Source of the DNA: Bacteroidales bacterium | GTDB taxonomy: Bacteria; Bacteroidota; Bacteroidia; Bacteroidales; Bacteroidaceae | DNA: 26,746 nucleotides | Reading direction: 5' to 3' | NCBI GenBank assembly: GCA_004557035.1 | Contig: SFFB01000030.1 | Span: forward strand, 1-26,746 | Shown: positions 16,124 to 22,597 of the stretch, piece after piece | Position numbering within the stretch: the first letter of the stretch is position 1 | How the letters are laid out: each line of letters starts with the position of its first letter | Notes under the pieces: model-generated | The model's input: the letters and a program-made list of their open reading frames with translations, nothing else | Databases searched by the model: none | Told to the model about the DNA's origin: nothing | Made by a program: the position numbers and the translations under genes

Positions 16124-16559
16124 AATCCCTGTGACGGAACTGCTGCCACAGCGGCCGCCCTTTGTCATGATAGACTGCCTCACGGGCTTCAGCGAAACCA
16201 CCACCGAGACCCGTCTCACGGTGAGAGATGACAATGTCTTGGTCCAAGACGGCCGTCTCAGCGTCTACGGTCTTGTGGAGAATATCGCCCAGACTTGTGC
16301 CGCGCGCCTCGGCTATGCCAGCTATATTCTCCACAAGCCCGTGCGCATTGGCTTTATCGGTGCCGTAAGGGGCTGTAAAATCAAACGCCTGCCTCTTGTG
16401 GGTGAAACGCTCGAGACGCGCATTGAGGTGAAGGAAGAAATCTTCGGCCTTACGCTCGTAGACGCCGAGGTGAGGCTTGACGGCGAGACCATTGCAGAGA
16501 CACAAATGAAAATTGCTCTCGAAAAAGAGCAGGACACTCCCCCAGAAGCCCATGAATAA
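16092..16559 (+). CDS. Hotdog dehydratase-like subunit lacking the catalytic His (ApeP-like)
   Basis: The 155-residue protein starts its fold with 'LLPQRPPFVMID', the FabZ opening, and has 'GLVENIAQTCA' where FabZ has the helix with catalytic Glu; Glu63 is kept. The 'GHFPGxPIxPG' segment that holds the catalytic His in FabZ is replaced by 'VQDGRLSVYG', and there is no His at all before residue 81. Alone it should be inactive or weak. The hotdog domain at the N-terminus of the 21280 gene has the opposite defect. Aryl polyene dehydratases ApeI and ApeP of E. coli are known to work as a complex, so this is probably the ApeP-like half. It overlaps the previous gene by 32 bases and the next by eight. 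Confidence 0.8.
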   Translation: MTSGEPIKLTEIPVTELLPQRPPFVMIDCLTGFSETTTETRLTVRDDNVLVQDGRLSVYGLVENIAQTCAARLGYASYILHKPVRIGFIGAVRGCKIKRLPLVGETLETRIEVKEEIFGLTLVDAEVRLDGETIAETQMKIALEKEQDTPPEAHE

Positions 16560-16983
16560 GTCCGCCAGTCTTTCATTCACCAAACCACTCGACGTGCGCT
16601 TTAGCGAGGTCGACGCCATGCAGATTGTGTGGCACGGTTCTTATGCGCTCTATTTCGAAGATGCCCGCGAGGCCTTCGGGGCGCATTATGGGCTCAGTTA
16701 TCATACCATTGCCGACGCCGGATATTATGCGCCGCTGGTGGACCTTGAGTTTCACTACCGTCGGCCCATAGTCTACGGCGACCGGCCCTTAATCACCATC
16801 ACCTACGTCCCCACAGAGGCCGCCAAACTCATATTCGACTACGTCATCACCGACGAGACAGACGGTGAAGTCATAGCCACAGGGCGCTCGGTGCAGGTAT
16901 TCCTCGACAGCAACCGCAATCTGATGTGGACCGCTCCTGAGTTTTACGAAAAATGGAAGGCAGCAACGCTTGTGCAAGAATAG
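16552..16983 (+). CDS. Thioesterase (4-hydroxybenzoyl-CoA thioesterase/YbgC type)
   Basis: The ATG at 16552 overlaps the dehydratase stop by eight bases and is preferred to an in-frame start 13 codons upstream. The hotdog protein of 143 residues has 'VRFSEVDAMQIVWHGSYALYFE', the YbgC-type active site with Asp21 and His28. It probably hydrolyses acyl-thioesters: either release of stalled chains (editing) or product release. Such thioesterases are regular members of aryl polyene operons. The following ketosynthase gene starts 31 bases before its stop. Confidence 0.88.
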   Translation: MNKSASLSFTKPLDVRFSEVDAMQIVWHGSYALYFEDAREAFGAHYGLSYHTIADAGYYAPLVDLEFHYRRPIVYGDRPLITITYVPTEAAKLIFDYVITDETDGEVIATGRSVQVFLDSNRNLMWTAPEFYEKWKAATLVQE

Positions 16984-18716
16984 TCTGCCGTGTCGGCGGC
17001 CTGGTGTCGCCGCTTGGCATTGGTTTGGAGAGCAATCTTCAGGCCGTTTTGTCGGGTTGCACCGGCGTGAAGCGGTTTGAGGGAAACACCGACTTGCCCG
17101 AACCCTATGCCGCGGCGAAATTCGACCCCACGAGTCCGCTCTTTGCAGAGGTGCAGCGTCTTGCTGCCACTGTGGCAGATGTGACTGCCCTCACGCTGTT
17201 TGAGCAGATTGCCGTGGCTGCCGTGGCCGACTTATTGCACCACCGCCCGGAACTGGATCCGACGGCCGACGACGTGCTCTTTGTCTTGTCTACGACCAAG
17301 GGCAATGTCGATTTGCTGCTTGGCGACTCGGCCGACAGCCGTGTCGGCTTGTCGAGTTCGGCCTTGAAGATTGCCGCTTGCTTTGGCAATAAAAACCAGC
17401 CCGTTGTCGTGTCGAATGCCTGCATTTCCGGACTTTCGGCCCTTATTGCCGCCTCGCGTCTCTTGCGCCTCGGTCGCTATCGGGCTGCTGTCGTGGTGGG
17501 TGCCGACCTTCAGTCGCCGTTTATCATTGCAGGTTTTCAGTCGTTCAAAGCCTTGTCGGCCGAGCCTTGCCGCCCCTACGACGCTCAGCGTCAGGGTATG
17601 AACCCCGGAGAAGCCGCCGCGGCCATTTGGCTTGAGCGCACAGACGAGACGGCCATTCATCCCGACGACATTGTCTTTTGCCAAGGCGCCATGCGCAACG
17701 ACGCCAACCACATCTCCGGGCCGTCGCGAGTGGGCGAGGGCAGTTTCAGATGCTTGCAGGCCGTGGTTCCCGAGGCCGAAAAGTCTCGTCAGGCTTTCAT
17801 CAATCCCCATGGCACCGCCACGCTCTACAACGACGAGATGGAGGCCATTGCCATAGACCGCGCCGGACTTTTGGACGTGCCTGTGACTGGATTGAAAGGC
17901 CATTTCGGTCACACGATGGGCGCCGCCGGACTGTTGGAAAGTATGCTTTCTGCGGTAGCCTTGCAGCGCGGTCTCGTCTTGCCCACTCTCGGCTTTGGCG
18001 AACTTGGCGTCAGCCGACCGCTCAAAGTGTGTGAGAAAGTCGAAAAAACCACTCGCCGCCAGTTTGTCAAACTGATGTCGGGATTTGGCGGTTGCAATGC
18101 GGCGGTGCGTTTTGCCTTAGCTCCCTATGAGGGCGAAGGAGAAACGCCGGGAGAAATGCCCGTCTTGAAAACGTTGCGCCGGGTGGTCATCAACAGCGCC
18201 GGGCGAGTCATGGTCGACGGTGAGCCGCAAGACTATCAAGCCGAGGGCGTGGCTCTGCTCACGGCTATTTATCGCAAGACGATGGGCGACTATCCCAAAT
18301 TCTTCAAGATGGACTTGCCGTGTCGTTTGGGTTTGGTGGCAGCCGAACTGCTTTTGGGTCAAGACCCCGACCGCTTCACGCCGCGCGACGACCGTGCCAT
18401 CATCGTGTTCAGTCGCAGCGGTTCGCTCGTTTCCGACCGCCGTTTCAGCGAGACCATACGGCCCGGCCGATTCTTTCCCAGTCCGGCCGTGTTTGTCTAC
18501 ACACTGCCCAACATCGTGACGGGCGAGTTGGCCATTCGCCACAAATATCTCGGCGAAACCGCCAGTTACCTGCTGCCCTCTGCCTCAGAGCCCGTCATCG
18601 GCGACATCGTGGCCGCCACTTTCCTCGATCCCCATACGCGCAGCGCCGTCGTGGCTTGGATTGACTGCACCGACGACAGTCATTTCGAGGCCGATGTGCG
18701 GCTCGTGACCGTCTAA
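16953..18716 (+). CDS. Ketosynthase fused to a C-terminal ketosynthase-like domain
   Basis: The product has 587 residues, about 180 more than a plain KAS. Residues 8-390 are a complete KAS with Cys157 ('VSNACISG'), His286 ('NPHGTAT') and His320 ('KGHFGHTMGAAG'). From about 405 to the end is an extra domain with 'FPSPAVFVYTLPNIVTGELAIRHKY' (about 508-532), which resembles the half-size ketosynthase-like proteins (Pfam Ketoacyl-synt_2 type) that in aryl polyene systems occur as separate partners such as ApeC. It has no Cys in the expected place, so it is likely structural or a chain-length determinant. Fusion would fix a one-to-one ratio. The ATG at 16953 overlaps the thioesterase gene by 31 bases; no better start is seen. 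Confidence 0.82.
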   Translation: MEGSNACARIVCRVGGLVSPLGIGLESNLQAVLSGCTGVKRFEGNTDLPEPYAAAKFDPTSPLFAEVQRLAATVADVTALTLFEQIAVAAVADLLHHRPELDPTADDVLFVLSTTKGNVDLLLGDSADSRVGLSSSALKIAACFGNKNQPVVVSNACISGLSALIAASRLLRLGRYRAAVVVGADLQSPFIIAGFQSFKALSAEPCRPYDAQRQGMNPGEAAAAIWLERTDETAIHPDDIVFCQGAMRNDANHISGPSRVGEGSFRCLQAVVPEAEKSRQAFINPHGTATLYNDEMEAIAIDRAGLLDVPVTGLKGHFGHTMGAAGLLESMLSAVALQRGLVLPTLGFGELGVSRPLKVCEKVEKTTRRQFVKLMSGFGGCNAAVRFALAPYEGEGETPGEMPVLKTLRRVVINSAGRVMVDGEPQDYQAEGVALLTAIYRKTMGDYPKFFKMDLPCRLGLVAAELLLGQDPDRFTPRDDRAIIVFSRSGSLVSDRRFSETIRPGRFFPSPAVFVYTLPNIVTGELAIRHKYLGETASYLLPSASEPVIGDIVAATFLDPHTRSAVVAWIDCTDDSHFEADVRLVTV

Positions 18717-18749
18717 CATAATTTTTTTGTCACCTATAAACTCATCATA

Positions 18750-19010
18750 ATGAAAGAAGAACTGATTGAGAAACTCAAGAGTGAAATCATCGAAGTTTTA
18801 AATCTCGAAGACCTCACCCCGGCCGATATCGACGCCGATGCGCCCCTGTTTGGCGAAGGTCTGGGACTGGACAGCATCGATGCCCTCGAACTCATCGTCT
18901 TGCTTGAGCGCAATTATGGCATCAAGCTCAAAGACGCAGCCGAGGGCAAGGAAGTGTTCAAGTCGGTCGCTGTGATGGCCGACTATATCATGGCGCATCG
19001 CAACATTTAA
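18750..19010 (+). CDS. Acyl carrier protein 2
   Basis: An 86-residue ACP with the attachment site Ser42 in 'GEGLGLDSIDALELI'. It differs clearly from ACP 1 (14931) in the motif (GLGLDSIDAL against DLGIDSLDFV). The GLxLDSIDAL form is the one frequently seen in type II PKS-like pigment clusters. It lies 33 bases after the fused ketosynthase gene and ten before the next ketosynthase gene, so it probably serves these elongation enzymes. Confidence 0.92.
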   Translation: MKEELIEKLKSEIIEVLNLEDLTPADIDADAPLFGEGLGLDSIDALELIVLLERNYGIKLKDAAEGKEVFKSVAVMADYIMAHRNI

Positions 19011-19020
19011 CCACTGAAAA

Positions 19021-20223
19021 ATGCTTGCACCTTTCCCCGGCATCGCCATCACCGGAATGGGTATAGTCTCGGCCATTGGCCGGGGCTGTCAAGCCACGCT
19101 CGAGTCTCTGCTTGAGTGCCGGAGCGGGGTGGGGGCTATGTCTGTGCTCGACAGTGTGCATGCCGATTTGCCTGTGGGAGAAGTCAAGATGACGACCGAC
19201 GCTTTGGCTGAGACCCTTGGCCTGTCGCCGTCTGCGCCCACCACCCGTAGCGCTTTGCTGGGACTTATGGCCATAGACGAAGCCTTGGCCGGGGCCGGTC
19301 TTTCGTCCGGTTCACTTGCCGAGGCTGCGTTTGTCTCGGCCACCACCGTCGGCGGCATGGACCGGAGTGAGCGCTACTATCTCGACTTCCTCTCAGGCGA
19401 CAGCCGCAACGATTACATCGCGCTCCACGACGTTGGAGCCTGCACCGACCTGATGGCTTCGCGCTATGGTCCGGTGGCTTATGCCGCCTCTGTGTCTACG
19501 GCCTGCTCGTCGGCAGCCAATGCCATCATTCACGGTGCCCGTCTCATAGCCTCCGGCGAGCGTCGTCTGGCCATTGTCGGCGGCACGGAATGTCTCACCC
19601 GCTTTCATCTCAACGGTTTCAACACCCTGCTCATTCTCGACCACCGGCGTTCGCGGCCTTTCTCAGCCTCTCGTGCCGGTCTCAATCTGGGTGAAGGCGC
19701 AGCCTACCTTGTCTTGGAAGACGAAGAGGCTGCCCTTGAGCGTGGGGCAACGCCTTTGGCCTATGTCACGGGATGGGGCAATGCCTGCGATGCCTTCCAC
19801 CAAACGGCCACTTCGGCCGAGGGCGAAGGCGCTTATCTGGCTATGAAGCAAGCCTTGGCGCGTGCCGGTCTCTCTTCGTTGGCCATCAGTTACGTCAATG
19901 CCCACGGCACCGGTACGCCCGACAACGACCGCAGCGAGTTTGCCGCTATGCAGCGTCTCTTTGGCGCGTCGTTGCCGCCATTTTCTTCGACCAAACCTTT
20001 TACGGGCCACACCACGAGCGCTTCGGGCTCCATTGAGAGCGTCATTTGCCTTTTGGCCATGCAGCAAGGCTTCATTCCGCCCAATCTGTCTGAGGGAGAA
20101 ATGCTCTCGCCGTTGTGCCGTCCCGTGGCGGCATTGCAGCGGGGAGAGACATTGCGCCACGTGATGTGCAATTCGTTTGGCTTTGGCGGCAATGACAGTG
20201 CGATTGTTTTTTCACAGCGTTAA
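19021..20223 (+). CDS. Beta-ketoacyl-ACP synthase (catalytically complete, elongation type)
   Basis: The 400-residue KAS II-like protein has the full triad: Cys162 in 'VSTACSSAANAI', His295 in 'NAHGTGTPDND', and His330 in 'STKPFTGHTTSASGSIE'. It is followed after 12 bases by a ketosynthase-like gene without catalytic residues, the arrangement of KS-alpha/KS-beta pairs in type II polyketide synthases. It is thus the best candidate for the iterative elongating subunit (ApeO-like), with the 20236 product as its chain-length partner. Confidence 0.9.
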   Translation: MLAPFPGIAITGMGIVSAIGRGCQATLESLLECRSGVGAMSVLDSVHADLPVGEVKMTTDALAETLGLSPSAPTTRSALLGLMAIDEALAGAGLSSGSLAEAAFVSATTVGGMDRSERYYLDFLSGDSRNDYIALHDVGACTDLMASRYGPVAYAASVSTACSSAANAIIHGARLIASGERRLAIVGGTECLTRFHLNGFNTLLILDHRRSRPFSASRAGLNLGEGAAYLVLEDEEAALERGATPLAYVTGWGNACDAFHQTATSAEGEGAYLAMKQALARAGLSSLAISYVNAHGTGTPDNDRSEFAAMQRLFGASLPPFSSTKPFTGHTTSASGSIESVICLLAMQQGFIPPNLSEGEMLSPLCRPVAALQRGETLRHVMCNSFGFGGNDSAIVFSQR

Positions 20224-20235
20224 TTTCCCGTCCCT

Positions 20236-21270
20236 ATGTCAGCCACACCATTATATATAAGGAGTGCCGCACAGATATCGCTGCAAAATCCGCTGTGCGA
20301 CGACTGGCTCGTATCGCCCCGTGTGGTGGATGGAGCCTATGCCCGTGCCGTCGACCCCAACTTCCGCGACCATCTGCCGGCCTCGTCATTGCGTCGGATG
20401 GGACTGGTCTTGAAGCGTGCCGTGACGGTAGCCTCCCGCGTCTTGGCCGATGCCGGAGTGGATCGTCCCGAAGCCATCGTCGTGGGCACGGGACTGGGCT
20501 GTGTGGAAAGCACGGAGAAGTTCCTCGATGCCTTGTGCCGCACGGGCGAGACCCTGTTGGGCCCCACGCATTTCATGCAGTCCACCCACAACACCATCGC
20601 CTCGGCCATTGCCATCCATACGGCTTGTCATGGCTACAACATCACCTTCTCCCACCGGTCAGTCTCTTTCGACCTCGCCCTCCACGATGCCGCGCTGTGG
20701 TTGCAGTCGGAGCCGGCAACCCACGCTTTTGTCGGCGCCTTCGACGAGGTGACGTCCACCTATCACGTCTTGTTGCGGCGTATGGGTTTTGTGGGCAATG
20801 AGGGGCAAGTGGCCTGTGGAGAAGCCGCTGCCGGTTTCCTGTTGAGCAAAGACAAGGCCGGAGCCGTCTGCCGTCTTCTCGGGCAGACCGTCTGCCGTGC
20901 CACTACTTCCGAAGCGGCTGCTGCCCGTTTGTCAGACTTCCTTTCTGCCCATCGTCTCACCGCTGCCGACATCGACTTGGTGGTGAGTGGTGTCAATGGC
21001 CATATCCCTCACGACGCGGCCTATCATCATCTTTGCCTTTCGGCGTGTCCCGACGTACCCGTCGTGGCCTACAAACCCCTCTTCGGCGAGTGTTATTCGG
21101 CTTCGGCCTTAGGCTTTTATGTAGCCTGCCGCCTGTTGCAGCAAGACGTCGTGCCGCCCCATCTCTTCGCCTCTGCCGTCCCCTCCTCTCCCCTTCGCCC
21201 CACACATATATTATATCTCAATCATTCACAAAACAGTGATTACGCGTTTGCCCTCTTGCAGCGCCTCTGA
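20236..21270 (+). CDS. Inactive ketosynthase-like chain-length factor (KS-beta)
   Basis: The 344-residue protein has a ketosynthase fold but no active site. Where the nucleophile Cys should be ('GYNITFSHRSVSFDLAL', 133-149) there is Ser142; the first His motif NAHGTGT is replaced by 'GVNGHIPHD'; and the second, KSxxGH, reads 'KPLFGECYS' with Glu in place of His. 'THFMQSTHNTIASAIAIHT' near 111 fits the partner-contact segment. It most likely forms a heterodimer with the 19021 ketosynthase and sets the tunnel length, like ApeC with ApeO or KS-beta in aromatic PKS. Loss of all three catalytic residues makes independent condensation very unlikely. Confidence 0.85.
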   Translation: MSATPLYIRSAAQISLQNPLCDDWLVSPRVVDGAYARAVDPNFRDHLPASSLRRMGLVLKRAVTVASRVLADAGVDRPEAIVVGTGLGCVESTEKFLDALCRTGETLLGPTHFMQSTHNTIASAIAIHTACHGYNITFSHRSVSFDLALHDAALWLQSEPATHAFVGAFDEVTSTYHVLLRRMGFVGNEGQVACGEAAAGFLLSKDKAGAVCRLLGQTVCRATTSEAAAARLSDFLSAHRLTAADIDLVVSGVNGHIPHDAAYHHLCLSACPDVPVVAYKPLFGECYSASALGFYVACRLLQQDVVPPHLFASAVPSSPLRPTHILYLNHSQNSDYAFALLQRL

Positions 21271-21279
21271 TGTTTCGCC

Positions 21280-22557
21280 ATGCCCCGTCTGTCTTCTTCT
21301 TCACCCACCCCGCCATTCTTTCCTTTTGTTTTGAAAGACACTCCCACGTCCACGCCAGAGGGCTATGCCGTGAGTTATCGCCTTGAGCCCGCGGCCGGCG
21401 TGTTTGCGGCCCATTTCCCCCGGCGTCCCATCGTGCCGGGCGTCTTTCTGCTCCGTCTGGCTGTTGAGGCTTTCAATGCTGGCAGGCAGAGTGTGGAGCC
21501 GGGAGCCAGACCGATGGAAATCGTCGAAGTGAACAATGCCAAGTTCCTCTCGGTGGTCGAGCCCGAAACTGTGGAAGAGGTTTTGGTGGAAATCACCCAT
21601 AAGTCCACGGCAGGTCCCGAGCAGAAAATCAAAGCCAACGTCGTGGGTGGCGAAGTGCGTTTTGCGGCCTTTTCGTTGACTTTGGCGCCGAAGACTGATG
21701 GCGAGGCGTCCGGAAGTCGCGAGGCGTCGCTGTCCACGGACGTTTGCGGCCTCATCCCCACCTACAACAACGCCGCCACGCTCTCCGAGGTGATCCGTGG
21801 CGTCAGAGCCCGGCTGGGGCATGTCATCGTGGTCAATGACGGTAGCACGGACGCCACCGACGAGATTTTGGCCGAAGTCTGTGGCGTAGACGAAGCCGAA
21901 CAACGACGCCGCGGCTTCACCGTGTTGACCCATCCCCACAACCGCGGCAAGGGAGCCGCCCTGGCCACGGGACTCGGCCAAGCCCGGACCGAGGGCTATC
22001 GTTACGCCCTCACCGTCGATGCCGACGGCCAGCACCGTCCCGCCGACATTCCCCTCCTGCTCTCACCCCTTCGGTCCCATCCCGACGCCTTGGTGCTCGG
22101 CAGCCGCCGCTCTCTGAGTCATGCCAACAAGAGTGCCGGCAGCACCTTTGCCAATCGTTTTTCCAATTTTTGGTTTGCCGTCCAAACCTTTCGCCGTCTG
22201 CCCGACACTCAGTGCGGCCTGAGAGTCTATCCCCTGCGCCGTTTGCCGCGCCGCCTGCGGCTCACATCGGGCTATGAAGCCGAACTCACCCTGCTGGTCT
22301 TTCCCGTGTGGCGAGGCACCGCCACCATACCCGTCGACGTCAACGTCTATTATCCGCCGGCAGCCGAGCGCGTTAGCCATTTCCGTCCCGTGCGCGACTT
22401 TGCGCGCATCAGTCTGCTCAACACGTGGCTCTGCCTTTTGGCCGTCGTCTGGGGCTGGCCCCGCATGGCTTGGCACCGGCTCTCAGCTAAGAGACTAAAA
22501 GACTTGAGCGGCCCGGCAAGCCCTGAAGGGGCGACACATATCAGCCCAGGCCGTTAG
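21280..22557 (+). CDS. Fusion of an ApeI-like hotdog dehydratase domain and a GT2 glycosyltransferase
   Basis: Residues 1-140 are a hotdog domain with 'AHFPRRPIVPGVFLL', the FabZ catalytic-His segment (His45), but Arg59 stands where FabZ has its Glu, 14 residues on. It complements the 16092 protein, which has the Glu but no His. Residues 153-400 are a family 2 glycosyltransferase: 'LIPTYNNAATL', 'VVNDGSTD' at 184-191, the metal-binding 'DADGQH' at 247-252, 'DTQCGLR', then a hydrophobic C-terminal segment near 390-405 that could bind the membrane. A polyprenyl-phosphate or lipid glycosylation step coupled to the pigment is plausible. The last 18 or so codons and the TAG stop lie within a REP-like element, so the C-terminus has been replaced or extended by repeat DNA. 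Confidence 0.82.
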   Translation: MPRLSSSSPTPPFFPFVLKDTPTSTPEGYAVSYRLEPAAGVFAAHFPRRPIVPGVFLLRLAVEAFNAGRQSVEPGARPMEIVEVNNAKFLSVVEPETVEEVLVEITHKSTAGPEQKIKANVVGGEVRFAAFSLTLAPKTDGEASGSREASLSTDVCGLIPTYNNAATLSEVIRGVRARLGHVIVVNDGSTDATDEILAEVCGVDEAEQRRRGFTVLTHPHNRGKGAALATGLGQARTEGYRYALTVDADGQHRPADIPLLLSPLRSHPDALVLGSRRSLSHANKSAGSTFANRFSNFWFAVQTFRRLPDTQCGLRVYPLRRLPRRLRLTSGYEAELTLLVFPVWRGTATIPVDVNVYYPPAAERVSHFRPVRDFARISLLNTWLCLLAVVWGWPRMAWHRLSAKRLKDLSGPASPEGATHISPGR

Positions 22558-22563
22558 GCCAGA
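22506..22563 (+). repeat. REP-like element, copy 2, overlapping a gene end
   Basis: It has the same block order as the copy at 558-622: GAGCGGCCCG, GCAAG(C/T)CC, (A)AGGGGCG, CATATCAGCCC, AGG. The final part can fold (AGGCC-GTTA-GGCC). It supplies the last codons and the TAG (22555-22557) of the dehydratase-glycosyltransferase gene. Both copies are preceded by a GCTAARAGACT purine tract. Confidence 0.65.
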
Positions 22564-22597
22564 GGCACATTTAGCGAAAATATTTTTTTACGCGCCC

